Assembly (NCBI RefSeq): GCF_001723175.1
Contig: NC_064650.1
Span: 186,001-250,000 of the forward strand
Length of the DNA stretch: 64,000 nucleotides
DNA from: Penicillium oxalicum
Taxonomy: Eukaryota; Ascomycota; Eurotiomycetes; Eurotiales; Aspergillaceae
Direction: 5' to 3'
Every line of letters starts with the position of its first letter. The first letter of the stretch is position 1. Under the pieces are notes generated by a model that saw only the letters and a list, made by a program, of their open reading frames with translations, was not told the DNA's origin and ran no database searches. The translations under genes were made by a program, and so were the position numbers. Below, piece by piece: positions 11,322 to 21,838 of this stretch.

Positions 11322-14300
11322 TCAGCTGGATTTTTTGCCGAGAATCAAGCTGCGTGCCTGACGGGGCTCAGTGCCGAGGACGGTAATGAGGTATTCAATG
11401 CTATATAAAGAGAGAGTGAGAAAAAAGAACAATGGGTGAGCTTTGGCACGTAGGTATCAGATGTATCCGATGTGGAGTTCCAACTTACCTGGCCTCAGAA
11501 GCCAACCGACGCTTCTCATTCTGAAAGTCCTGCTGGCACGCTTCCCATGCCACCGTACGCTGCTGCGGTAAGACCGTCTTGACGCGAATTTTAAACGTAG
11601 CGCTGACCGGACGATGGTCAGAGGCGCGAACCTCATGCCGACGGTACTCAAGTTGCTTGACTCGACCCAGTCCACGATAGAGCACACGGTCACACCAAGC
11701 AGGAGAGCGCTTCTTCTCGCTGGTGTCGTACTGATCGGAGCCCACGTCGTATTTATAAGTTGGCGCAAAGGTAATGGGTGCTTCAACGAAGCTGCGGAGA
11801 CGGAAGCCCGGATTCTTGCGTCTGGATGCCAAAAGTTGGTCACGTTCAAGGAGCTTGGTGAGATTATTTTGGCGCACAGCCTCAATAATGACATTGCGCG
11901 GAATAGCATCAATGCGGTAGTTGAAGTCTCCGTTGAGTATACAGATCTCGTGATCCATGATCATGGACCCATCTCCACCACTGGAAAAATGATCGGTGCG
12001 TGTGGCAAGACTACTCTCCGGGGGCAGTGTCTCGGCTTCGAGAATTGCAGCAATGTCATTGTTACGATGAGCAGTCTGGGTTTGGCCAGCTGCAAGATGA
12101 CAATTGACAAAACACAATGAACTATCGTCGAGGACGAACCGCAATATCAGAGCACCCTAATACTTGTCAGAGGAAATGAGCACGAATGGTGACTTTGGCC
12201 GAATTGTGGTTCACAAACCTTGTTGCCGTGCAATCCACCCATACCACGCTTCACTTCCGAAGCGCTGACGTTGCGAATATTGTGGCGTTCCTTGTGCTTT
12301 ACAAAGACGCATGTGAATAGACCGACCATATGGGAGGTGTGAAGAAGAACATATGACTCTTCGAGCGGCATACACTCGTGGAGCGATCGAGTAAGATGGT
12401 CAATCCAGACGCGATACTGTCGACTCATGTGTTCCTTCTCGCCATGATCCTTCTTCTTGCTCCCAAGCAACAGACTCTCTATAGACCGAATGAGCAAGAA
12501 TACAATCGACGCTGTGCTCTGGGCGAAACTTACTAGCTGTGATTTTTTTGTTTTCCAAATCGACCAGCTCTTGGAATCCAAACACAATGATATCAGGGGG
12601 GTCCTCCGGATGAACCGCATCTCGAATGAAGTCCGATGTGCGAACACTGCCCGGGGTTGAGGCACCTGCGTTCCAGGTCACGATGACAGCTCGAATTTCA
12701 CGGAAGTTACAAAATTCGACATCCCGCTTTTGCATGCGGTTTTCTGTCACTTGTTAATAAAAGAGCTCCATAATGAAAAGAATGCCCAACAGGAACTCAC
12801 CTAGCCAGTCGTCCTCCAACATTCCATCCCACAAGCGAATGCAATTATCAGTTCCGAGAGATGTAACTTGAAGCCGATTCATCGTCCACACGCTGCTCGT
12901 GTCCAGTACAAACCCGCAAACAGGACTGTCATGGGCTCGCCAATCCTTCTTCACTGTCCACGGGTTGGTCTTCACGTCGTACACGTAAATCATACCCGTT
13001 TTGTAGGCAGCCCAAAGGTAATCTCCCACAATTCCGAGGCAATTGATCTTGTAGACGCTGACGTTGACGACCGCCAAACACGAGTAATCAGTGGAAGAAT
13101 ATATAGTGACCTTGCCATCTGCGTGGCCCAGGTACACCCGTCCTCCCTCCTGCGTGGTATACGTCCCGGACGTTACCTCTCCGGAGTGTTGCTGGCCGAG
13201 TGGCTTCTTCAAGACCTTGAAAGCGGAGTCCTCACGCGCGCTAGGGCGGTAGATATAGACGTCTTTCCCAGACGCCAGCCACAGCGTATCGTCAACAACC
13301 ATCGAGAAAGTGTGGCCGCGAGCAACCCGCTCCGGGGGACTGTGATAGCTATATTGCAAATTAGGCGATCCGGTTTCATCCGGAGGCCACACAAGCAATC
13401 GTCCCTCATCGTCCAGCGTCCACATCTCCTTTTTGTGGCGGAGGATCTGAATCACTTCACGGCGAGAGGGATATGAGCGAGAAGCTACAACACCACCGGA
13501 TGAAATATCAACCTCGAGAAGCTCTCCTGCGCTAGTGCCGAGCCAGAGTTTTTGTCCTTCGTCATCAAGACCCGTACCGGGCTTGAAGGCGAGGGACAAA
13601 CTCTTCACTGTCTCGCCATGGCTAAGACTCATGACTTGTTCGCCAGTGGTAAGATCCCATACTCGAGTTAGATAGCCAGCTGTACAGACGTATTTTCCAC
13701 AAACAGCAAAGAGACGAGTATCATATCTCGTGGATATCTCTCTCGGTCCCGTCTTGAAGAGTGGAGGTCGTCTATTTGCCTGTGAGGCATCTGGGTAATC
13801 CGTGCGAGATACTGGTCCTTCCTCGGCTACAAGCTCCTCTTCCTCTGTGTCTGTTCGAACTATCCGTCTTTCTGGCTGAGGAGGTAAGCATGAATCTCGC
13901 GATAATGATTGCTGACGAGCGGGCGGACGAGGAGGCTTAGTTTCTTTATTGATCGGTGGTGCGGGAGGCTCCTGTCTAGCAACAGGCGTCATTTGACCTT
14001 GAGTATTCATCGGCTGTGAAGAATCCCTGCCAGGAGAGGGCCATCTATGCCGTTTGATCATGGACGCCGATCGGGGTGGGAGACCCGGTCGAGCTAGTGG
14101 AATATCAACCGGGCGGCTTTGATGCGCCGAGTGCGGAATTGAAGAATCATAAGGCACGCCAGAAAAAGTCGGAATTTGCACGTGAAGGGGTCTCGTCGGT
14201 CTGGGTGGCTCAACCACTGGTCGAGGCCACGCATAACCAAAATCTCTAGCATTGGTCTTTGATGTAGGAACTGCTGGCGCCGGTGGCCGCTCATCGAAGG

Positions 14301-15251
14301 AACGCCGGATTGGAGGGTCTATGATGGGGCGTCCGGGTGGTCTAGGAGGTGGCTTTCCTGCAGATACCGGCTTGGCAGGGGGCTTCTCAGGACTGCTGGG
14401 AGGCGTGCTGAAGGGCGATATGTGACTGTTGGAGTCATTGTCTTGTTTAGGGGCGAGACTGGCATGATCCGGGTGTGAAAGCACCGCTGGCTTGGCGGGG
14501 ATCTTCGGCTTCTCGGCTCGATTTGCAGGCGGAGGTAACGATGTACTTTTTGACTTTCGATGCTCAGTCGGACTATTGCGGCCGTTCGCTGTAGGTATAC
14601 CCGGTGACAACCGACCCAGCCCCAAGGCTTCGCCGGATGAGCCGCGCTGCGGCGTCACAGGACGGGCCCTCGGTGTGGGTGAAACGCCCGCGGACACCGA
14701 CTCTCGTGGGACAAAGATCGAGCTTCGAGATAGGCGATGATCTTCCTGCGGTGGAGAGCGTCGCACTGGTTCGATCTTTCGCGGCGGAGACTTGGGAGAT
14801 TGGACGGTCAAGGTCGGCGGAAGCTGCGGCGACGAGTGATGGATACTCATCGAGATGGGCCGGCCATATCGACTCCGAGGTGAGCCACGCGCCCGCTGCT
14901 GATCGCCATTGGTTCGCTCATATTCAAGTCGGTGAGAATCTTCATCCACTGTATTCCAAGGGGAGATTGGGCGCGGCAGATCCAAGGAGGCGCGGCTAGA
15001 CCGGGGCTCGTCGCCAGGTTCGGGGGTTCGTAGAAAACGGCTGGATGAGTCTCGTGGACTTGTACCGAAGGCATTGGAGGGTTTAGGCTGGTTACTAGAT
15101 AGCTTTTCAAAGTGGGAGAGTAAAGAAGAAACGGGTCTCTGTGAATTTGGTGTTAGCGCATCAATCTGCCATATCTAGATCGGCCGCGCAAGCATACAAT
15201 GCGGGCTTCGTCCGTGTTCTCCTGTTCCCGGCCTTTTCCCTCCATGGCCAT
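11322..15251 (-). CDS. Inositol polyphosphate 5-phosphatase with WD40 domain
   Basis: Six exons join in phase: 15251-15198, 15138-12801, 12743-12534, 12478-12219, 12156-11489 and 11400-11322, giving 1202 residues. A Pro/Ser-rich disordered N-terminus (about residues 30-420) precedes a WD40-like propeller (about 430-780; VWDLTTGEQVMSLSHGE, NCIRLWDGMLEDDW). The type II 5-phosphatase catalytic domain follows, with WNAGAS, FGFQELVDLENKK, FVNCHLAAG, LNGDFNYRID, PTYKYDVGSDQYDTSEKKR, PAWCDRVLY and SDHRPVSA. It should remove the 5-phosphate of PtdIns(4,5)P2 or related lipids in the cytosol. The 18-codon first exon and the 79-nt last exon (IEYLITVLGTEPRQARSLI then TGA) are too short to show as open frames and were placed by splice signals and phase. 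The penultimate exon can also read through its donor (AG followed by GTAAGT) into an immediate TAA, giving a slightly shorter C-terminus. Confidence 0.92.
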
Positions 15252-15742
15252 AACCGCGAATCCGTCGCCAGGGCCAGCCGACGTTTTCAATCATAAGCTC
15301 AGGTCTTCAATCCCTGGAAGTAAGGCGAAGCTTTGCGACAGCGGCCGTAAGAGTACTGAAGAGCTTAGGTGGGGTTGTATGAGCCAAGGCAGCAGGGATG
15401 CCGACAGAAAGCAGTACCAGTACTGTGGATTGCTGAACAATGACGCCGGTCGTGTGAGTTGAAAAGATTATTGTATTGACCGTCTCAAGCAAAGATTTAT
15501 AGAAGGGAAAACAGAATCGACTGGCAAGAAAAAGGGGAAAAGGGTTGGTAAGTTTGAAGGAATGGTGAAATGGAGTGGCGGGGAGGAAAGTGGAGGAACG
15601 ATCACGGGAGTGGCAGATCAGACTGAACTTGGCCTCGTAAACCTTTTCTAATTTTTTGATTTTCTCTGGCGCCAAAGCGGCTATAGTCCGACTGTCTGCC
15701 AACAGTGAATACCGTCCACCTCCAGGCTCCTCAATTTCCAGA
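15252..15742. promoter_or_regulatory. Shared bidirectional promoter region
   Basis: This 491-bp region separates the divergent ATGs of the 5-phosphatase (15251, minus) and the CHY zinc-finger gene (15743, plus). It must carry both 5' UTRs and core promoters. No clear TATA box is seen. The function is inferred from gene orientation alone. Confidence 0.5.
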
Positions 15743-16516
15743 ATGTGGTGAGTCTTTCGCCGTGCACTTCCTGCCTGCGGGGCCTGAAATATGAGCCTGC
15801 CCCCCCCCCCCCAGATGGCCGATGATCACCGCGGACTAACGGCATTGCTATACAGTAAACATATCCTCAACGCACAAGTCTCCATTCGGTCACCTTGCTG
15901 TACGCCTCATTCCAGAACACTCCCAGCTTCCACAATCCAGGGGGATTGAAGAATGATTCTGACTCTGACACGACCAAAGGCCGAAAATGGTTTGACTGCG
16001 CCGAATGCCACCAGGAGCAGGAGTCGCATATGCTGCAGAAGTCACAGGAGATGGTATGAGAATGAAATTACTTTCTGACCCTCGGGTGCTCCGATTGAGA
16101 CCAATGCCATTGACGCGGCTTTTGTCCCTCCTATTAGGTCTTTGCGTGCAAGAAGTGCAAAAAGTGTTTCCGGAAAGATGCGTCCGAGTTTGAAGAGAGG
16201 TGCGAGGGCTTCTTCTATCCCAAAGATAATTCTTGAAGTTCTCCAAAACTCACAGATGCATTGCCTCTTCTAGCGACGAGTACTGCCCGCACTGCGACAA
16301 TCACTTCGTGCTCGAGGCTGTGACTCCCAAGGCGACACTACAGGTGGAAGGTGATGATGCACGAATGGACAGCCGGTATGCAAAGGGCCGCCAACACCGC
16401 AAGATTGTCGTGACAGGCACTGACTCGGAAATAGAATGCTTAAGGATGATCGAGTACGAGGGGATCAGGAGCGATCTTTATTCAACATCCGAGACGCCGC
16501 TGATCGGTTGGGCTGA
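15743..16516 (+). CDS. CHY zinc-finger protein (HOT13-like)
   Basis: Six exons: 15743-15747 (only ATGTG), 15856-15899, 15980-16053, 16138-16199, 16274-16375 and 16435-16516. All introns are GT-AG, all phases agree, and the product is 122 residues. The protein begins MCKHILNAQVSIRSPCC and continues KWFDCAECHQEQESH, FACKKCKKCFRKD, DEYCPHCDNHFV, ARMDSRMLKDD. These give the ordered Cys/His ligands of a CHY-type zinc finger. The length and C-terminus match small fungal CHY proteins related to yeast Hot13, which helps recycle the Mia40 oxidation pathway in the mitochondrial intermembrane space by zinc handling. That role here is by homology. There are about 7 zinc-ligand pairs and no domain outside the finger. 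The gene shares a promoter region with the 5-phosphatase. Intron 1 contains a 13-nt poly-C tract (15800-15812). Confidence 0.9.
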
Positions 16517-16847
16517 TAAGCGTTTATGGCAATATGCGCTGCTTATGAAGTTTACGACTCTCTCACATCTTCCCGCGCTCGTAAAGCACCCTGTTTTTTT
16601 ATCATAATGGCTTCGAATGGACTGCCAATAGATCAGTCGGCTTCTGCAATGCAACAATGGCCCTGGGCTATCTATGTCAAGAGTCAATGCGACTCGAACC
16701 AATGTCGTTGTAATCCATGCAGTGAACGGAGAGTGTTCCCAAAAATAAAAAGAAAACAATCGTGATCGGTGCTACTGAAAATGGAAATGAGGTTCAGAGA
16801 GCTGACCGTGCCACATGTTATTTGTCTACTACCACTTCTCAATCATC
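16517..16847. other. Convergent 3' intergenic region
   Basis: These 331 bp lie between the stop of the CHY gene (plus) and the stop of proteasome alpha4 (minus). They hold only the two 3' UTRs as far as I can see. Confidence 0.6.
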
Positions 16848-18008
16848 TTATTCCGCTGTCTCACCACCGCCGGGCCGAGTCAAAATCGCAGCCGTGGCAG
16901 CGCCAGTCCGGCTGGTCTTCTTCTTGGCCGCTTCCTCCTGCTTCTCGGTCTCGATGCTCTTCACGTAAGCTTCAATCTGGTCATCGGGCAGCATCTCCAC
17001 GCGGTTGCCGGGAGCCATGATCGCGACTTCGATGTTCTTGGCGCCGGTCTGGACGACCTCCAACAACGACTTGATTGTCAGCTGGATTGTCTGCTCGCGG
17101 TCCATGTCGTCTTGGTGGTTGCGCTCGAGGAATTCGCGGACCGTCTTACTGGATCGGCCAATGGCGTTGGCTTTCCTACACGTAGCAAATTGATCTGTGA
17201 GCAAATTTCCATTGACGATACACCGTACTTTCAACGAGCGACTGATGAACGGTGCACTTACCAAGCAGAGTAGATACCCGAGGGCTCGGTCTGGTAGAGG
17301 CGTGGTGTAGAATCGTTCTTGTCAAAGCCAACAACGAGCGTACTAATACCGAATGGACGGACACCACCACTTTGTGTATAACGCTGCTGAACACCGGCAA
17401 TGTACTTGGTGATATATTCGATGGTGACGGGGTCCTCCACCGTCAAACGGTGTGACTGCGCCTCTAACCGAGCCTTATCAATCAAGATACGGGCATCAGC
17501 GTTCAGACCGGCAAAGGCCAAACAGACGTGTTCGTCAACATTCGCGATCTTGGAGGGCGTAATCCGGGTATCTTGAAGCTTGAGGGCGGAGCGCTTCTCG
17601 CATCCGAGCACCACGATATCCTTGCCTTTCACACCGACGGCGCAGGTTCCTAACGGCCAAGACACAGTCAGTCATGCACGCACCTTCATATCATGGAATA
17701 TTTTCGCCCGAGAGATGCAAAGAGAGAGCCTATTCATGAGGTTGGGACTCATGAGGTTGGAAAGTGATCTCACCTCGCTTTACAGCCTCCATGGCATATT
17801 CAACCTGGAAAACGTGCCCATCGGGACTAGAGACAGACAATTAGGATGGGACTCGAGCCGTAACTTCAAGACAGAAAGTCGTACCTGAATACTAGGATAG
17901 GTCAGTACGCTTGATTTGTAGATCCAAACAGATAGCGCCCAGGGAGCTACTCAATTGGAGAGCTCGGTCTGCTTGCTTACCTGAGAGAGCTCGGTCGTAG
18001 CCGGACAT
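16848..18008 (-). CDS. PRE6: 20S proteasome subunit alpha4 (PRE6/PSMA7)
   Basis: Five exons: 18008-17981, 17891-17885, 17826-17774, 17649-17262 and 17175-16848, 267 residues. The N-terminus is the alpha-subunit signature [20 protein letters not shown] followed by [16 protein letters not shown], then [48 protein letters not shown] and [14 protein letters not shown]. It forms part of the outer alpha ring that gates the 20S core particle and has no catalytic threonine. Exon 2 is a 7-nt microexon (TATTCAG) that supplies V-F and part of S in the SVFSPDG motif; without it the motif is broken. The C-terminal tail ([18 protein letters not shown]...) is somewhat longer than in yeast. The gene converges with the CHY zinc-finger gene. 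Confidence 0.96.
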
Positions 18009-19557
18009 GGTGAAGAGACTGTGGAGAAGGGGGCTTGGCTGAAATGAATGGGAGAAAAAAGAAAGTAGCAGCGAGATGTTGTGGAGGTCAATGAGAAGGG
18101 GATTGAAGCTGGGGACGCAGGACTCTGCAAAGGATGGTGATGGAGGGCTCGGTAGCAGCAATGACGGGGTTCCGGCGGGCGGTGGACGCGACAGCATATG
18201 GTTGCCTTGGCGCTGCCGCGCAGCAAAGGTCGAAGCTGTGGAGCTGCGGGAGCACATCTTTGAATGTGCAGGGCTGGAGCATACCTGGACTGAAATCACC
18301 AGCATGATAGCGGACAATATGATTGCAGAGGTTCTCGATGAGATATTTGAATAGAGTCCCAAACATTGTGACTAGCATGATCTGCGGTCTAGGTACTGGG
18401 AAAAGACAACAAAAGCAAAATGACGTTCAGCTTTCGGTAGCTGGCTGCGAGGTCTATGTATCAGGTAGCTTGTGAGACAATCGTCGCAGTGATAAACACA
18501 GCCAACTCGGCAATAGAAGGCGTGACCCCGGTCGATGAAAACCATCTCAATCTAGAGACGAAAGTCTCTGCGAGGGCTCGCTTGAAACGCCGGCGCCTAG
18601 TAAGCTCCCCGGATCATGCCCAGAAAAATGGCTATTACTACTACTACTACTACTACTACTACTACAGCACAGTGGTAAGATCACGCAGAAGCCGATGAAA
18701 AGATCGAAAGATGAGATCATATTCACAGAAACAATCTTTTTGGGTTACATCCACCAAGCTCTCACGAGGGTCACAAGGGGAGAACATCTGCCTTCGTCGT
18801 CGCTGAGCACAAATCCGCAAAAGAGCAATCCCCAACACCTCCCACGAAGTTCCGAACCGTTGTGTATCCCACCCGTGAGATCAATACCATGAATTCTCCG
18901 ACGCTTGCCATGATCCAACGCAGAAAAGAGGGATGACCAAAGATCTAAGATGCAAAGCTGGTCGAGTATGCAATCCAGGCTCAACGGTCTGTTCGCGTCG
19001 AGAAGACGGCTCGCTTCAACGCGTCCGTTCCAAAATCACACCGCACGCCCCCCGGCCATATATTCAGGTTGCCACCATTCCTTGAAAATGCAAAGACGAG
19101 AGAAGCAGCCCCTAAAGAAGACATGGACTCGAGGCGACGGAAGCGGAGCCGCTGAAATGACAACAGAGATCCAAGAGACAGGAGAGTGAGAGCAAAAAAA
19201 AGTCAAAGAAAAACACAGATCACAGAAACAGTGCAGGAAGAGAATCAGAAAAGAAACGGAGAAGAAGAGAAATGGAGAAATGGGCGAATGGGCGACAGGT
19301 GGCGCACTCCAAAACGCACACAGTGTCGTAGGAAGATCGCAGGACAGAAATTGGAAATCATCAACACGCTACCCACCTGCTCCTTCCAAGCCGATGCACC
19401 GGAACCGCAAAAAATCCCTTATACAAATGCGTATCAACGAGTATCAACCAGCGCATATACCTGCCAGAGCGCAGAGCTGCAATATGGACAATTTATATGA
19501 GACAGCCCCGTCGAGGCAGACCGTCCGGAAACAAATAAATACAGCCACCCAAGTTTC
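18009..19557. other. Intergenic spacer
   Basis: This is the upstream region of proteasome alpha4 followed by the 3' flank of the RRM/zinc-finger gene. It includes a (TAC)10 microsatellite and purine-rich sequence at 19180-19300. No gene is supported. Confidence 0.6.
18636..18665. repeat. (TAC)10 microsatellite
   Basis: Ten perfect copies of TAC in non-coding DNA upstream of proteasome alpha4. Confidence 0.95.
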
Positions 19558-21838
19558 TTAAGCGGGAGACTTGTTAGCACCACTACCGTTGCGACGCGAG
19601 TGTGCGTCGTCCGAGACGGTCAACCCGCCCAGTCCCGAGGACAAAAAGGCAAATGGGTCGCTGGACCCGTCGGAGCCACCATAGAAGGCACCGTTGGAGG
19701 CGCTCGTAGACGGCACACCGTGGTCAGCCCCGCTGAATGCAGCCTGGGTGGCTGGGTTGGCAAAGGAAGCAGCGGAGTGGGAGCCCGAGGTGCCGTACCC
19801 CGAGTTGACCTGAGGCATAGGAGGATAGGCTCCAGGGGTGTTGCTGAGGCCGCCGGAGGGCATGTAGTTGTTGTGGGGGCCACCGAACTGCTGGCCAAAG
19901 CCAGGGAATCCGCCAGCGGTCGAGGCGAACGGACCAGGGGCCGGGGTGCTTGCCATCGAGTTGGGGCCCATGCCGAATTGCGACGGGGGATCCATGGGCG
20001 AAGGGAAGGCCGAATCAGCCACAACGGCCGCGCCCGATCGTGGAGCACCGCAGCGAAGACAATTGATGTTCTTCGCGAAATTGTGGTAGCCGCAGCCCTC
20101 GGAGCCACACTTCCAATCTCCGGCGCGGAAGGGAACCACGCCCCCGTTTCCGCCCATACCGCGTCCGTGGCCGCCCATGCCATGACCGTGGCCCATGTGA
20201 GGAGGCATCATGTTTGGGGGTCCGTAGCCATAGCCGTAGCCCATCGGGTCGGGTGCAGCCGCCATGGCGGGGAAGGAGCAACGGAAGCAGGCGGTGCGGC
20301 GCTGGAAGTTGGAGAAGCCGCACGAGGGGCAGGTCCAATCGCCGGGGCGAGGGCGGTTCTTGGAAGGAGGGAAAGGAGTGAGAATCTCCGCCGCGCGATC
20401 GAGCACTCGGCTCGAAGAGGGAGAAACCTCAATGGCTTTCTCGTTAAGAGCACGGCCGTTCATGCACAGGCTCTCGGCCGCCTATCAAATCAGGTCAGTT
20501 CCACTGGTGGGATTTGGATCATTCATCCAAAGGGGGAGAGTATGAGGTCCATGGCGCATGCCAACGGCACTGCAACGCAGGGTGTCTTACCTCCTCGTGG
20601 GACGAGAAGACGGCAAAGCCAGTGCCCGTGGGCTTGTGTTGATCAGGCGTGCGCAGGGTCCAGAAGGCAATCGGGCGACCTCCAAATTGGGTGAACCAGC
20701 TCTCCAACTCCGACTGTGTGGTGTCGTGAGGCAAGCCGCTCAGGTGCAGGACCTTGCTGCGCTCAGCCAGGAAAGCGCGCACATCAGCGTGCGCATCCAT
20801 CGGGCGGGTCAAGATCTCGGGGTGCTCGTGGGGAGGCTGCGACTTGCGGATCAGGCCGCGGAGCACGCGAGCGAGCGTGATGGACTCCTCCATGGCACGG
20901 CGCGGGGAGGCAGGGGCCAATGCTTGCAGGTGGAAGGGCAGGTTGTGCTTGATGGGGGCGGAGGATTGCACGGGCTCCACTTCGAGGGCGGCGCAGATGT
21001 TGGAGAGGGAGCTGGGACCGAAAGGCAGCGACTCCGGGTGATGAGTTTGCCAGCGCTGATACTCGGTGCGCAAGTCAAAGGTGCGAGAGTGCTGCAGGTA
21101 GGCAGGCAGGACGACAGCCTTGTCGCGGGCCTCGCGGGGCAATTGCACCCGAAGATCCCAGGAGTCCAAGGTCACAAAGGCAAACTCGAGCTGTTTGCTG
21201 GTGAGGTGCTCCTGAGCAAACGCATCAAACCGGGAGACGGCATCCCTGAAAGTGCCCGCCGAGCGGACATGCTCCCAGGTGAGAGTTGTCAAGCTTGCTG
21301 TGAGGATCAAATGGAATCAGCTTTTGATGACATCCCACGCCAATTGGGGGGGAGTGTTGCTGTTGGTCGGAGATCGAATCGAATGGGGGACCGGGAAGGG
21401 CTTGCTTACTGCACAGCGGGGTGATCGGAGTGTTGACAGGCTTGACGAGCACACTTTCACGATGAAGCTGAACGTAAAGAAATCAATTAGCTCATTCATT
21501 CCGATTGCACGAGAGCAGGAATCGGAGGTCGGCATAGCGAGGTTGTTTATTTTTTTTTTCTTCTCCTCTCCTCTTCTCCCGCGGCCCTCACAAGAACACG
21601 GCTTTGAGACGAGGGCCACCCGGTGAGAGACGAGGCCGTGTCACTGGCTGGGAGGAGTAGGGGAGAGAGGGGAAAAGCATACTTCCTCACAAGTCTTGGA
21701 ATCCAGCAGGATCCAGCCCAACTCAATGACCTCGGCGGAATCCTTGGTGACATAAACGCCGTGCTCATCACATGTGGTCGCAACGTGAATCACGACGTAG
21801 CGATCCAGCTTGGGTGTGGGTGCTGATACGGCGGCCAT
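19558..21838 (-). CDS. RNA-binding protein: exonuclease-like domain, RRM, two RanBP2 zinc fingers
   Basis: Four exons: 21838-21683, 21467-21410, 21297-20591 and 20481-19558, 614 residues. Residues about 12-215 have an ERI1-like DEDD exonuclease fold (VIELGWILLDSKTCEEL, PLCTSLTTLTWEHV, LEFAFVTLDSWDLRVQLP, LSNICAALEVEP). The first acidic motif is replaced by HVATTCDEHG, and the C-terminal HxxxxD region reads RRAMEESITLARVLRGLI, so catalysis looks lost. An RRM follows (KVLHLSGLPHDTTQSEL ... GTGFAVFSSHEEAAESL). Two RanBP2-type zinc fingers come next (GDWTCPSCGFSNFQRRTACF and GDWKCGSEGCGYHNFAKN), which in this family bind single-stranded RNA. The C-terminus is Gly/Pro/Ser-rich and disordered. It is likely a cytoplasmic or nuclear RNA-binding protein; the target is unknown. 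The same domain order is known in fungal RNP-domain proteins. Confidence 0.9.

Noticed and set aside
16680..16720. A tRNA-like GGTTCGAGTC (minus strand)
   Set aside because: The T-stem does not pair and no cloverleaf can be drawn.
19600..20694. A 364-codon plus-strand frame
   Set aside because: It is antisense to the RRM/zinc-finger gene and arises from its GC-rich Gly/Pro codons; no family resemblance.
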